Shown piece by piece: positions 1 to 7,432 of a stretch of 11,052 nucleotides of DNA. A program made the translations under genes and the position numbers. Position 1 is the stretch's first letter; every line of letters begins with the position of its first letter. Origin of the DNA: Lachnoclostridium sp. UBA739. GTDB taxonomy: Bacteria; Bacillota_A; Clostridia; Lachnospirales; Lachnospiraceae. The DNA is taken from assembly GCA_002297865.1 (NCBI GenBank), contig DBKX01000327.1, positions 10,056 to 21,107 of the forward strand. The letters run 5' to 3'. The notes below the pieces were generated by a model. The model made no database searches. It was not told the DNA's origin and saw only the letters and a program-made list of their open reading frames with translations.

Positions 1-861
1 TGGCTCTCTCGAAACAATAATAAAGCGTGTTGCATTAGTAGTTTCGTAATTAATATTTTCTTTCAGAACACTAAGTCCATAGCATTTAGCTGCTCTTTTA
101 CTTGCAATCGCTGCAAACTCTGGATTCTGCTCTTTTGCCACCATTTTAGCACTAATTGCTGTACTCATATAAGGTATCTGTTCCATATCTGGATACTCCT
201 CTAAAAATGTTGCACATTGTAAAAGTCCTTGCTCATGTGAAAATACCTTTTTTAGATTTTCAATTTTAGCGCCTGGTAATCCTAAAAGACACTGGTCTAC
301 TTTCAGTTCATGCTCTCCTACAATATAATTATCATAATCGATTAACAAGTCAAAACAGTCTGTAATTCCGCCTGTTGAAGAATTTTCAATTGGCAAAACC
401 CCATAATCAGCTTTACCGTCTCTTAACTCTTCCATAACATCTTTAAAAGTTTTCACTGCATAGGATTCCACATTTTCGCCAAAGAATTCTAACATTGCCT
501 GTTCTGTATACGCGCCTCGTTCTCCGTAAAACACAACCTTTTTATTCTCCATATCAAGCTGCTTTACGGGAGTTAAATTATGTTTTACCTCTTCACGTTT
601 TAGCAAAGCATACTGCAATTTTCGGCTTATAGACATAATCTGAGTATACAACTCCTGTACGCTCTGTTTGTTAAATTCATCATTTGCCATATTTCCTAAC
701 TTTTCAAGAATCTGCTCTTCTCTTTGTTTATCATAAATTTTCTTACCTGTTTTTTGTTTGTATTTCGCAACTTCTACTGAAACGCCCATTCTCTCTTGAA
801 ACAACTCTACTAGCTGCCTGTCAATTGCATCTATTTTCTGTCTGCTTTCGTTTAAATCCAT
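1..861 (-). CDS. pheA: Bifunctional chorismate mutase / prephenate dehydratase (P-protein), C-terminus cut by window edge
   Basis: The enzyme turns chorismate into prephenate and then phenylpyruvate, the committed branch to phenylalanine, in the cytoplasm. The frame stays open for 287 residues and runs off the left edge. Residues 1-90 are an AroQ-type chorismate mutase helix domain with R7, R24, D44, R47 and E48 in the expected active-site pattern. From about 108 the prephenate dehydratase domain follows: GERGAYTEQA (113-122), PIENSSTGG (157-165), FSHEQ (207-211) and the catalytic TRF at 278-280. The ACT domain that senses phenylalanine would lie beyond the edge. The ATG at 861 is preferred because GGAAGGA sits 9 bases upstream; an in-frame ATG at 879 lacks such a site. 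It is transcribed divergently from the propeller gene at 1056. Identification is firm; only feedback regulation cannot be judged. Confidence 0.96.
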   Translation of the reverse strand, partial: MDLNESRQKIDAIDRQLVELFQERMGVSVEVAKYKQKTGKKIYDKQREEQILEKLGNMANDEFNKQSVQELYTQIMSISRKLQYALLKREEVKHNLTPVKQLDMENKKVVFYGERGAYTEQAMLEFFGENVESYAVKTFKDVMEELRDGKADYGVLPIENSSTGGITDCFDLLIDYDNYIVGEHELKVDQCLLGLPGAKIENLKKVFSHEQGLLQCATFLEEYPDMEQIPYMSTAISAKMVAKEQNPEFAAIASKRAAKCYGLSVLKENINYETTNATRFIIVSREP

Positions 862-936
862 TGTTCTCGTTCCTTCCATTGTTTCTTACATTATGTTCTC
901 GTTAAGTACTTTCTATGTACGTAATGATACATCACG

Positions 937-958
937 AACCCTATTATATAATAGGGTT
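937..958. repeat. Perfect 22-base palindrome over the pheA -10 box
   Basis: The half-site AACCCTATTAT is followed directly by its exact reverse complement, with the symmetry axis between 947 and 948. It has no spacer and covers the pheA -10 hexamer completely, so a dimeric protein bound here would block RNA polymerase. As RNA it could also fold into a stem, but the T-run (957-961) is on the plus strand, where no upstream gene exists in the window, so a terminator role is less likely. No known operator consensus is recognised. Confidence 0.6.
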
Positions 959-971
959 TTTAAAATAACAA
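943..971 (-). promoter_or_regulatory. Sigma-A promoter of pheA
   Basis: On the minus strand a -35 TTGTTA (966-971) is followed by 17 bases and a perfect -10 TATAAT (943-948). Transcription would start near 936, leaving an untranslated leader of about 75 bases before the pheA ATG at 861. The -10 lies inside a 22-base perfect palindrome, which may serve as an operator. Spacing and both boxes are close to consensus; no experimental start site is known here. Confidence 0.7.
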
Positions 972-995
972 GAAGAACTAGGCCACAAGTTGGGG

Positions 996-1024
996 TTGCA
1001 TTGCAAGTTTTGGTAATCTATAAT
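996..1024 (+). promoter_or_regulatory. Sigma-A promoter of the DUF5050-like gene
   Basis: TTGCAT (996-1001), a 17-base spacer and a perfect TATAAT (1019-1024) precede the gene at 1056. The start site would be near 1031, about 25 bases before the TTG start codon. The -35 is part of a small inverted repeat, TTGCA-T-TGCAA (996-1006), which could be a protein-binding site or chance. Confidence 0.7.
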
Positions 1025-1055
1025 ACGATTAGATAGAACTATAGGAGGTATTACA

Positions 1056-2084
1056 TTGAAAAGGAAAATATTATTTCCAATTATTATGGTTGCAATCATT
1101 GCTGTCCTAATCGTATATGCAAATATGACAAATAAAATTGTCTACAATGATGACATGACCACTGGCAATACACCTGGAAACTTAATGAACAACGGGTATT
1201 ATTGCGAAGAGGGCGACACTATTTATTTTAGCAACTTAAACGATTACGAAAAACTTTATTCTATGGATTTGAACTGTAAGAATTTCAAACGACTCGGAAC
1301 AAGTACAGTTTCTGATATTAATTGTGCTGGAAAATACATATATTATGCAGGCAGAAGTAATAAATACAAAGCTGCGAAAGCCAAAAACTCAGGTTCTGCT
1401 CTTTCTTCTGGTGGAGTAGGACTATTCCGTAGTGATCGCAAAGGAAAACATATACAAACCTTATATGGAGATGCTATTGGAAGTGTTTCCTTATTTGGAA
1501 ACTATCTATACTACCAGCATTACACAAAGAAAGATGGCTTATATCTATACAAAACCAAAATTGATGAAAAAGAAGGGAAATGTTTATTTGAAAGTCCGGT
1601 GAGTCCGATAGGTCTTCACAATGGCAGTTTATATTTCTGTGGCACTAAGAATGATCATAAAATATATAAAATGTCACTAAAAGATGACTCTTATGATTTA
1701 TTTTATGACGGAAACTGCTCCAATGTACTGGTCTTCCAAAACAAAATCTATTTTATTGATTTAAACAATAATTATGCATTAACTAGATTAGATTTAGACG
1801 GTTCGAATCCTGAAGTGCTTGTAAATGACCACGTTCTCACTTATAACTTTAGCTTAAACGGAAACTTCATGTATTATCAGATTGATGATCAAGAAAACAG
1901 TTGTATCTGCCAGATGGATATGGAAACGAAAGAACATGACGTTCTGCTCAAAGGGAACTTCTGCAATATTAATACAACAAGCAACTATGTTTTCTTTCGT
2001 GAATTCGATACAGACAATGAATATGTAATTGCAGATGAAAAGAATCCAAAACTTAATCTATTCGACCCACCAGTAATAAAATAA
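1056..2084 (+). CDS. Membrane-anchored beta-propeller protein, DUF5050-like
   Basis: The 342-residue product begins with a short basic stretch (KRK) and one hydrophobic segment, about residues 5-22, that fits an uncleaved signal anchor; no lipobox cysteine is seen. The rest is predicted to be outside the membrane. It shows repeated units of about 45 residues, each with an aromatic pair and a turn (YIYYAG, YLYYQH, SLYFCG, KIYFID, FMYYQI, YVFFRE), followed by a strand with L/M-D or S-D, as in DUF5050 / LRP1-type propellers common in clostridia. About six blades are visible. The start is TTG at 1056, supported by AGGAGG at 1043-1048 with a 7-base gap; the next methionine would lose the anchor. 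It is monocistronic, divergent from pheA and convergent with the folate operon. The function is unknown; a sensory or binding role at the cell surface is inference only. Confidence 0.85.
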   Translation: MKRKILFPIIMVAIIAVLIVYANMTNKIVYNDDMTTGNTPGNLMNNGYYCEEGDTIYFSNLNDYEKLYSMDLNCKNFKRLGTSTVSDINCAGKYIYYAGRSNKYKAAKAKNSGSALSSGGVGLFRSDRKGKHIQTLYGDAIGSVSLFGNYLYYQHYTKKDGLYLYKTKIDEKEGKCLFESPVSPIGLHNGSLYFCGTKNDHKIYKMSLKDDSYDLFYDGNCSNVLVFQNKIYFIDLNNNYALTRLDLDGSNPEVLVNDHVLTYNFSLNGNFMYYQIDDQENSCICQMDMETKEHDVLLKGNFCNINTTSNYVFFREFDTDNEYVIADEKNPKLNLFDPPVIK

Positions 2085-2096
2085 TTAATATTCTAC

Positions 2097-2149
2097 ATAG
2101 AAAGGACTAGGTCTGAATGACATTTCATTCAAATCTAGTCCTTTCCTAT
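2097..2149. terminator. Hairpin between convergent genes, likely bidirectional terminator
   Basis: The arms GAAAGGACTAG (2100-2110) and CTAGTCCTTTC (2135-2145) pair perfectly, and TGAATG (2114-2119) pairs with CATTCA (2126-2131) further in, giving a long stem with a 6-base loop. It lies 12 bases after the propeller gene and just after the folB-folK stop on the other strand. Neither side has a strong T-run, so termination is inferred mainly from the position between convergent genes. Confidence 0.65.
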
Positions 2150-2161
2150 ATGCTGGGCTAA

Positions 2162-2992
2162 TTATTTGTCATTGCTTTCCTTTTGCTGCAACTCCAAAAA
2201 GAGCTGGAAAACAGTTTTTTGAAGCAATGGATGCTTTGCCCATGGCGCTATCTGTACTAAGGGACGCAATACAAAATCACGCAAATGCATTTCTATATGG
2301 GGGATGATTAGGTTCGGTTCCCGTACCACTTCTTCTTCATAAAGAAGGATATCTAAATCAATGGTTCTTGGTCCCCAATGAATGAGACGTTCCCTCTTAA
2401 GTGCCTGCTCAATCACACCTATTACCTCTAGCAGTTCATTGGGTGAAAGCAACGTCTTTATAAGCAATGCTCCATTAAGAAAATCGTCCTGTTCTACTCC
2501 ACCATATGGCTTTGTAACAATGAATCCTGATACTTTCTCCACACGAATCTTTGGATTGTCTGAAAGCATCTTGATTGCATCTTCTAAATTCTTTTTGGTA
2601 TCTCCCATATTAGAACCTATGCTTAAACACACCATGTTCCACTTTCTCTTAATAGAAACAGCCACTGTGTCCATGGGTAACAAAATTGGTGCCCAAGGCT
2701 TCTTAAGTTCTACTTTTACCTCTTCTACTGGAAAGCGTATTAAAATCTCTTCTGCCACATGCTCCACTGCTGCTTCTAGTAATTTAAATGTATATTCCTG
2801 CAGATACTGATTTACAAAATGAACGACTTCTGCGTAACTTACCGAATTCTCCAACACATCTGTCTTACCTGCTTTTCTTGTATCAAGGCCTAATTCTAAC
2901 GAAATGAGAAATTTCTGTCCTAATGCAGTTTCTTCCTCCAGCACACCATGGTGTGCATACACTTCTAAGTCACGAATCTCAATTTTATCCAA
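2162..2992 (-). CDS. folK: Fused dihydroneopterin aldolase / HPPK (FolB-FolK)
   Basis: This bifunctional cytoplasmic enzyme of 276 residues catalyses two consecutive folate steps: cleavage of dihydroneopterin to 6-hydroxymethyl-dihydropterin plus glycolaldehyde, and its pyrophosphorylation with ATP. Residues 1-118 are the FolB domain, with the H-H-G-V-x-EEE pattern (14-21), Y53 and the LKKPWAP segment (96-102), whose lysine is the usual catalytic base. Residues 120-270 are the FolK domain: SIGSNMGD (124-131), KPYGGVEQDDFLNG (161-174), HWGPRTIDLDILLY (205-218) with the Mg-binding D212 and D214, and PHIEMHLRDFVLRPL (231-245). The start is TTG, chosen because AAGGAG sits 7 bases upstream and it begins the FolB fold. 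It is the last gene of the folate operon, 12 bases after folP, and ends at the convergent hairpin. folB-folK fusions are well known in Firmicutes. Confidence 0.95.
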   Translation of the reverse strand: MDKIEIRDLEVYAHHGVLEEETALGQKFLISLELGLDTRKAGKTDVLENSVSYAEVVHFVNQYLQEYTFKLLEAAVEHVAEEILIRFPVEEVKVELKKPWAPILLPMDTVAVSIKRKWNMVCLSIGSNMGDTKKNLEDAIKMLSDNPKIRVEKVSGFIVTKPYGGVEQDDFLNGALLIKTLLSPNELLEVIGVIEQALKRERLIHWGPRTIDLDILLYEEEVVREPNLIIPHIEMHLRDFVLRPLVQIAPWAKHPLLQKTVFQLFLELQQKESNDK

Positions 2993-3004
2993 TTGCTTTC
3001 TCCT

Positions 3005-3826
3005 TTATGATTCTGCATGTAAGATAGCTTCCGTCATGCGAATTGCACGTACATTTGCCCTTACATCATGTACTCTTACAAACTGACAGCCTTTCATAAC
3101 TGCCATTACGGTTGTTGCCATTGTTCCTTCTTCCCGTTCCGTTACGGAAAGATCCAGTGTCAATCCTATGACAGATTTTCTAGAAGCTCCAAGAAGTACT
3201 GGAAAATTTAATTTATGTAGCTCCTCCAAGTGTTTCATGGCTAAAAGATTCATTTCGTATGTTTTTGCAAATCCCACTCCTGGATCTAGGATGATTTTAC
3301 TATCATCTATTCCAGCATTATGGGCAATCTGAATGCATTCTTTTAAATCCTGTACCCAATCATTCAGAAAGTTTATGTACTCTGTATTCTGTCGATTATG
3401 CATGATACATACCGCTTTATCATAATCCTTTACCACTTTTGCCATCTTGGGGTCATATTTGAGTCCCCAAATATCATTTACTAAATCCGCGCCTGCACTA
3501 CATGCCGCTTTCGCTACCTGTGATTTATAAGTATCAATGGAAACTGGTATGTCAAAGTTGTTTTTAATCGCCTCAATTACTGGAACAACACGTTCCATTT
3601 CTTCCTCATCTGATATCTTTGTGTAATTAGGACGTGTGGATTCTCCACCTACATCAACGATAGCAACACCATCCTGAACCATTTCTTCCACATGCTTTAA
3701 AGACTTGTCTAAGCTATTCCAACTTCCACCGTCTGAAAAGGAATCTGGTGTCACATTCAAAATTCCCATAACATGAGTCCTGCCCATATCAAATGTCTTG
3801 TTTCCTATCTGCATATTCTGTATCAT
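3005..3826 (-). CDS. folP: Dihydropteroate synthase
   Basis: The enzyme joins 6-hydroxymethyl-dihydropterin diphosphate and p-aminobenzoate to give dihydropteroate; it is the target of sulfonamides. The 273-residue length is normal for the family. The conserved TIM-barrel motifs are all present: MGILNVTPDSFSDGG (20-34), DVGGESTRP (58-66), VSIDTYK (95-101), NDIWG (117-121), ILDPGVGFAKT (179-189), LLGASRKSVIG (211-221) and RVHDV (251-255) at the end. The pterin-site residues N24, D98, N117, D181, K217 and R251 are in place, and nothing suggests loss of activity. The ATG at 3826 has AGGAGG 8 bases upstream. It lies 17 bases after the HD gene and 12 bases before folB-folK, so it is clearly co-transcribed with them. 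Confidence 0.97.
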   Translation of the reverse strand: MIQNMQIGNKTFDMGRTHVMGILNVTPDSFSDGGSWNSLDKSLKHVEEMVQDGVAIVDVGGESTRPNYTKISDEEEMERVVPVIEAIKNNFDIPVSIDTYKSQVAKAACSAGADLVNDIWGLKYDPKMAKVVKDYDKAVCIMHNRQNTEYINFLNDWVQDLKECIQIAHNAGIDDSKIILDPGVGFAKTYEMNLLAMKHLEELHKLNFPVLLGASRKSVIGLTLDLSVTEREEGTMATTVMAVMKGCQFVRVHDVRANVRAIRMTEAILHAES

Positions 3827-3843
3827 CCTTGTTGCCTCCTAAA

Positions 3844-4326
3844 CTAATATATGATTTGCTTGTTCTTTGCTTCTGGCGGCCACTTGCAAGTGTCGCTTGC
3901 CTTACAGCAAAAACAGTCGCGGGATAATTTATCTGCACGGTACAAAAGCGCTCCTAGAGTCTGTTCTTTTGCCTGTTCCTTCTGCCTATGGGTTTTGATT
4001 GCCTCTACTATCTGTTCGATCTCTTGTTCATTAAAACCGCATTTTGGAAGCCAGTTTAACGCCATTACAATACTTCCCGATTCGTGAGAACAGGCATCTT
4101 GATATTCATAGGCACGTCCTATGTCATGCATATAAGCCATTACATAAATCATCTCTTTGTCAAATGCCATCTTTTCTTCCAATGAAATCATATATGCGAT
4201 TCTTGCCACATCACGAGCATGCTCCTTACCATGGCCACAGTAAATTCGCTTTTCTTCAAATTTTTCTATCATTTGCTGCGCCTGAATATATTCCCTCATT
4301 TCAAGCAGTTTATATAATCGTTCCAT
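3844..4326 (-). CDS. HD-domain metal-dependent phosphohydrolase in the folate operon
   Basis: The protein has 160 residues and consists almost wholly of an HD domain. H36 (in GHGKEHARDVA), the H67-D68 pair (AYMHDIGR), H81 and H113, and D132 (RADKLSRDC) form a full metal-binding set, so it should be an active hydrolase. A cysteine cluster at the C-terminus, C138-x-C140-C141-x5-C147-K-W, is unusual for such a small HD protein and may bind a metal. The ATG at 4326 has GAGG just upstream inside the folE end, only 2 bases after the folE stop, which suggests translational coupling. Known HD enzymes act on nucleotides or phosphoesters; archaeal MptB, also HD, opens the cyclic phosphate of dihydroneopterin. 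The position between folE and folP suggests a dihydroneopterin phosphate substrate, but this is inference. A general nucleotidase is the alternative. Confidence 0.9.
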   Translation of the reverse strand: MERLYKLLEMREYIQAQQMIEKFEEKRIYCGHGKEHARDVARIAYMISLEEKMAFDKEMIYVMAYMHDIGRAYEYQDACSHESGSIVMALNWLPKCGFNEQEIEQIVEAIKTHRQKEQAKEQTLGALLYRADKLSRDCFCCKASDTCKWPPEAKNKQIIY

Positions 4327-4328
4327 TC

Positions 4329-4883
4329 TTAACCTCTAATTAGCTGAAAAAATGTCTGTTTTAATGATTCATCTTCTAAAAACACACCTTTTGATACAAA
4401 GGAAACCGTTTTTGACCCTGGTTTTTTAATACCACGCATGGTCATACACATATGTTCTGCTTCTATGTATACAATGACGCCCTTCGGTTTTAAATGCTCC
4501 ATAATGTCCTCTGCTATCTGGCTTGTCATCTGCTCTTGAATCTGAGCTCTCCTAGCATATACTTCTACTGTTCTCGCTAATTTACTTAAGCCTACCACTT
4601 TTTTATCTGGTATATATGCAATATGTACCTTCCCGTAGAAAGGTAAAAAGTGATGTTCGCATACTGAGTAAAATGTGATATCTTTCTCGATTACCATTTC
4701 GTTATTGGATGCGGTAAATGTCTTACTCAAAGGTTCTTTGGCGTCTTTTCCTATTCCTGCAAATAGTTCTTCACACATCGTACTAATTCTGGAAGGAGTC
4801 TCTTGCAAACCTTCACGGTCTACATCTTCCCCGATGCCTTCTAAAAATAGCCTGACTGCTTCTTCAATTTTGTTCTTATCCAT
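4329..4883 (-). CDS. folE: GTP cyclohydrolase I
   Basis: FolE converts GTP to 7,8-dihydroneopterin triphosphate and formate, the first step of folate synthesis, as a toroidal homodecamer in the cytoplasm. The 184-residue protein has the zinc ligands C75 and H78 in [10 protein letters not shown] (73-82) and C146 in [15 protein letters not shown] (146-160), plus the [15 protein letters not shown] segment (98-112) and the LQETPSRI segment (26-33). The reading frame continues upstream to 4949, but the ATG at 4883 is chosen because GGAAGG lies 8 bases before it and the upstream codons lie over the promoter. It is the first gene of the operon, with a sigma-A promoter at 4921-4949 and a leader of only about 30 bases, too short for a folate riboswitch. 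It is followed 2 bases later by the HD gene. Confidence 0.96.
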   Translation of the reverse strand: MDKNKIEEAVRLFLEGIGEDVDREGLQETPSRISTMCEELFAGIGKDAKEPLSKTFTASNNEMVIEKDITFYSVCEHHFLPFYGKVHIAYIPDKKVVGLSKLARTVEVYARRAQIQEQMTSQIAEDIMEHLKPKGVIVYIEAEHMCMTMRGIKKPGSKTVSFVSKGVFLEDESLKQTFFQLIRG

Positions 4884-4920
4884 ATTATCATCCTTCCAAG
4901 AAGTTTCAAATTCGTATTGA

Positions 4921-4949
4921 ATTATAACATTATTCGAAAAAAGTGGCAA
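4921..4949 (-). promoter_or_regulatory. Sigma-A promoter of the folE-HD-folP-folBK operon
   Basis: On the minus strand TTGCCA (4944-4949), 17 bases, and a perfect TATAAT (4921-4926) lie about 38 bases before the folE ATG. The promoter starts just 14 bases after the terminator of the nuclease gene, so the folate operon is transcribed separately from the upstream two-gene unit. Confidence 0.75.
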
Positions 4950-4962
4950 TAAGGGGTGAACT

Positions 4963-4996
4963 AAAAAAGATAGAGGCTTTTTAATTTGCCTCTATC
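4963..4996 (-). terminator. Rho-independent terminator of the ATPase-nuclease unit
   Basis: On the minus strand GATAGAGGC (4988-4996) pairs exactly with GCCTCTATC (4969-4977) around a 10-base A-rich loop, followed directly by six T (4963-4968). The first arm lies within the last codons of the nuclease gene and the stop codon is in the loop. This is a complete intrinsic terminator and isolates the unit from folE. Confidence 0.9.
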
Positions 4997-5922
4997 CTTT
5001 TAAGTTCACTTTCTTTTTCCTCAAAAACTTTGGTAAACTTTTTATAAAATTCACCATGTTTATATGTTCCATCCGGCTGCACAACATCACCTGTATATGT
5101 AAAAACCTCTTTAAACTCTCTGTTTGCATATTTATCTAATCCAAATCGCAATAATGGCAATCCTGCATCTTGTGAAACATCATCTAAAATATCGTCGAAC
5201 GCACCATCCAACGATTCGTCCATATTATTTCGTATGTCATGAATCAGACTAATAAACCAATTTGAGGTAATTGCATGTTCAAAATACTTTTTTACTTTTT
5301 CTGTTTCTTCTAACGTGGTAGTTGATCCAGATAACATCTTTTCAAATGATTTCTGCTTTCTTTTCTCAATCAAGTCCCGATAATTTGTCCTAAAATGTTC
5401 AATTTCTTTATCAAATAGTCCATTATTTATCTGCTTTATCCATCCAGCTTCATCTGCCTTTGTAATCTTTTTATTCTTCAAATCATTATATACGAGTATG
5501 TATGTCATATTTTTGCATGTATACATTATGCTGGGCTCAAAAAATGAAAATTTCTCTTTGAATTTTTTATCTTGTGCCACTGAAAAAAGCACATTTAAAC
5601 TTGATAATATCTTTTCTCTTAATTCACTTACTTTTGCATGAATTCCATCATCGCCAGACCGATTGTCGTCAACGATTTCTCCATTTTTAAACTCTATAAA
5701 ATACCAGTGTTCGTCCCATAGATAAAGTGCATCGTTCGTAGCAGGATATTTCATCATTCCATTTTCTTTACAGTACTTTTCTGCAACTTCATCAAAATTG
5801 ACTGCTGTTAATCTGCTGTCGATGAGACATTCTTTATGCTTTGTATCTTCACTTATTTTTTCAAGAGTTTCAACTGGAAAGCCTAGCTCTTTTTGAAATT
5901 TTTCCTCATCTATCTTTTTCAT
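4981..5922 (-). CDS. Putative PD-(D/E)XK-type nuclease, partner of the upstream ATPase
   Basis: This 313-residue soluble protein is not recognised as a named family. Residues 62-81 show a pattern typical of restriction-like nucleases: D64 in NDALYLW, then the strand WYFIEFKNG with E77-x-K79, followed by a helix with K97 and E100 ([11 protein letters not shown]). This D-x12-E-x-K arrangement plus the following helix is the core of the PD-(D/E)XK fold; an acidic residue near 31-35 could complete the site. The rest is charged and helical, with a C-terminal Lys/Glu-rich end, and has no membrane segment or signal peptide. The start codon overlaps the ATPase stop (ATGA), so the two are translationally coupled and probably act together. 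Codons are very AT-rich compared with the folate genes, suggesting transfer. Catalytic activity is inference from the motif alone; a non-enzymatic partner is possible. Confidence 0.72.
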   Translation of the reverse strand: MKKIDEEKFQKELGFPVETLEKISEDTKHKECLIDSRLTAVNFDEVAEKYCKENGMMKYPATNDALYLWDEHWYFIEFKNGEIVDDNRSGDDGIHAKVSELREKILSSLNVLFSVAQDKKFKEKFSFFEPSIMYTCKNMTYILVYNDLKNKKITKADEAGWIKQINNGLFDKEIEHFRTNYRDLIEKRKQKSFEKMLSGSTTTLEETEKVKKYFEHAITSNWFISLIHDIRNNMDESLDGAFDDILDDVSQDAGLPLLRFGLDKYANREFKEVFTYTGDVVQPDGTYKHGEFYKKFTKVFEEKESELKRIEAN

Positions 5923-7349
5923 TCGTCTTCTTCATACTCCATCTGTTTCAGTTTTCTAAGCGGTTCTGCTAATGTTCTAAAAAGTACATTTGTGTTTTTT
6001 GTAAAATCAGTTATTTCTGTATCATCATCTATATTTTCTGCTAAATAAAATTTACATTTGCCTATCGACTTTTCCTGTAAAGCATAAGACTGAATTGCTT
6101 TCAAAAAATAAGGACTATGTGTGGTTAAAAGAATTTTTATACCTAACGCTTTCTGCAATTCGACGATTATCTGAGCATACAATAATTGCCATTCTGGATG
6201 TAAATTAATTTCTGGCTCATCAAGAATCAATATACTATCTGTTGTAAGCATCCCAAGTGAAATCAAACTTTCCAACAAAATCATAGATTTCAATCCTGTT
6301 GACAGATTTGGTAACATAATAGGTTTATCACTTCCCTGTTCCCAGTATTGTATTTTTCCTGATTTATATTTACATTCTCCTGGTATGGCTTCTCTTATAA
6401 GATGTAATACTTTATCAAACTTTTTTTGCATAGCCGTTATTTCAAGATCATTTGAATCATCTTCCTCATTTGCTAGTACGCTTTCAGTATCAACTGCACT
6501 TCCCCACCCAAAGGAGGAGTATATTCCTTGAGGACAAAGCATCTGCCTTAAATTAATTTCAACAAAATACTTCTTTAATACAGAAAGTTGCTCTTTGACT
6601 GATTCCCTCAAATACCTATAAAATAATGGAATTTCATTAACCATATCCAGACATCTTGAATTTTCAATAAAATATGCTTTTTCCATTATTGGTGTTTTAT
6701 AATCCAAACTTACACATTTATTTTCACTAAAAAGAATTTCCGACTTCTTCCCATAATCATCTTCTAAAAATACTTTTCCTTCACAAGATATTTTCTGCAA
6801 CTTATTTATTTGATAACCAAATACTTGGCCAAATACTTTTGTTGCCTTTTCAGCCCCCAATTCATTCTCTTGCACTTCCCACAAATCAAGCAAACGATTT
6901 TTTGCTTTTTCTTTACGTATTTCTGCTTCCTCAAGACATTTCTCTTTATTACATCTGTATGTCTCAATATAACGTTGGGTATATTCTTGTAAATGCTTAT
7001 CTATGCTAGTGTTTTTTCTTTCGTTAAAATCTTTACAAAGAACAGCTATACATCTATTTTCTATTTTTTCAATTTTCGCAGGTTTTCTCCTAAATCTACT
7101 TTCTAATTCAAAATACTCACTACACAACAATTCTAACTGCTTCCCATAATCTGAAATAATTTTACTTAATGCATTTTTAACCGTACTTTCCACATATTCA
7201 TTATAATTATATAATACCTCAGTTACTGCAAATAACGCTTTTCCAACTGTACTCTTCCCTGCATTATTCTCACCCGCAATAACAGTTATTCCATTTAGTT
7301 CAATATTTGCACTGTCTAATTTACCGATATTTTCTATATATAATTTCAT
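5919..7349 (-). CDS. ABC/AAA-type ATPase (AAA_15/OLD-like ATPase domain, no TOPRIM)
   Basis: The 476-residue protein is a split ABC-type ATPase of the kind found in OLD, RloA/AriA and Septu PtuA proteins. Walker A is GENNAGKST (26-34). A long, mostly helical insertion follows (about 50-330). The ABC-signature-like NLSTG is at 348-352, Walker B is SILILDEPE ending near 379 (D377, E378), and the switch histidine is H411 in TTHSP. Unlike OLD nucleases it ends about 65 residues after that histidine and has no TOPRIM domain, so any effector must be separate; the overlapping downstream gene is the obvious candidate. The ATG at 7349 is preferred to a TTG at 7364 because GGAAGGGG sits 5 bases before it and the sequence MKLYIENIGKLD is a typical start of this family. 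Its role is probably sensing and dimerisation in phage defence; that is inference. Confidence 0.88.
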   Translation of the reverse strand: MKLYIENIGKLDSANIELNGITVIAGENNAGKSTVGKALFAVTEVLYNYNEYVESTVKNALSKIISDYGKQLELLCSEYFELESRFRRKPAKIEKIENRCIAVLCKDFNERKNTSIDKHLQEYTQRYIETYRCNKEKCLEEAEIRKEKAKNRLLDLWEVQENELGAEKATKVFGQVFGYQINKLQKISCEGKVFLEDDYGKKSEILFSENKCVSLDYKTPIMEKAYFIENSRCLDMVNEIPLFYRYLRESVKEQLSVLKKYFVEINLRQMLCPQGIYSSFGWGSAVDTESVLANEEDDSNDLEITAMQKKFDKVLHLIREAIPGECKYKSGKIQYWEQGSDKPIMLPNLSTGLKSMILLESLISLGMLTTDSILILDEPEINLHPEWQLLYAQIIVELQKALGIKILLTTHSPYFLKAIQSYALQEKSIGKCKFYLAENIDDDTEITDFTKNTNVLFRTLAEPLRKLKQMEYEEDE

Positions 7350-7432
7350 TTTATCCCCTTCCAAGGAAATATAATCCTTACCTACATGCTATTTTTTCAT
7401 AACTCTACTATAAGTTTAGACTCTTTCATTCA

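Noticed and set aside
862..879. In-frame upstream ATG for pheA at 879
   Set aside because: The GGAAGGA site fits the ATG at 861 and would be inside the coding region of the longer form.
891..932. Short minus-strand frame of 13 codons in the pheA leader with three Tyr and two His, resembling an attenuation leader peptide
   Set aside because: It has no ribosome binding site, would start almost at the transcription start, contains no Phe codon, and no terminator/antiterminator pair follows.
2382..2810. 142-codon open frame on the plus strand
   Set aside because: It is the antisense shadow of folB-folK, has no family likeness and no Shine-Dalgarno or promoter.
4884..4920. Tetrahydrofolate riboswitch before the folate operon
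   Set aside because: The leader is only about 30 bases, too short for that aptamer, and no matching stems are visible. None was seen before folC either.
4884..4949. 22-residue N-terminal extension of FolE
   Set aside because: It would overlap the folE -10 box and has no ribosome binding site; the ATG at 4883 has GGAAGG at 8 bases.
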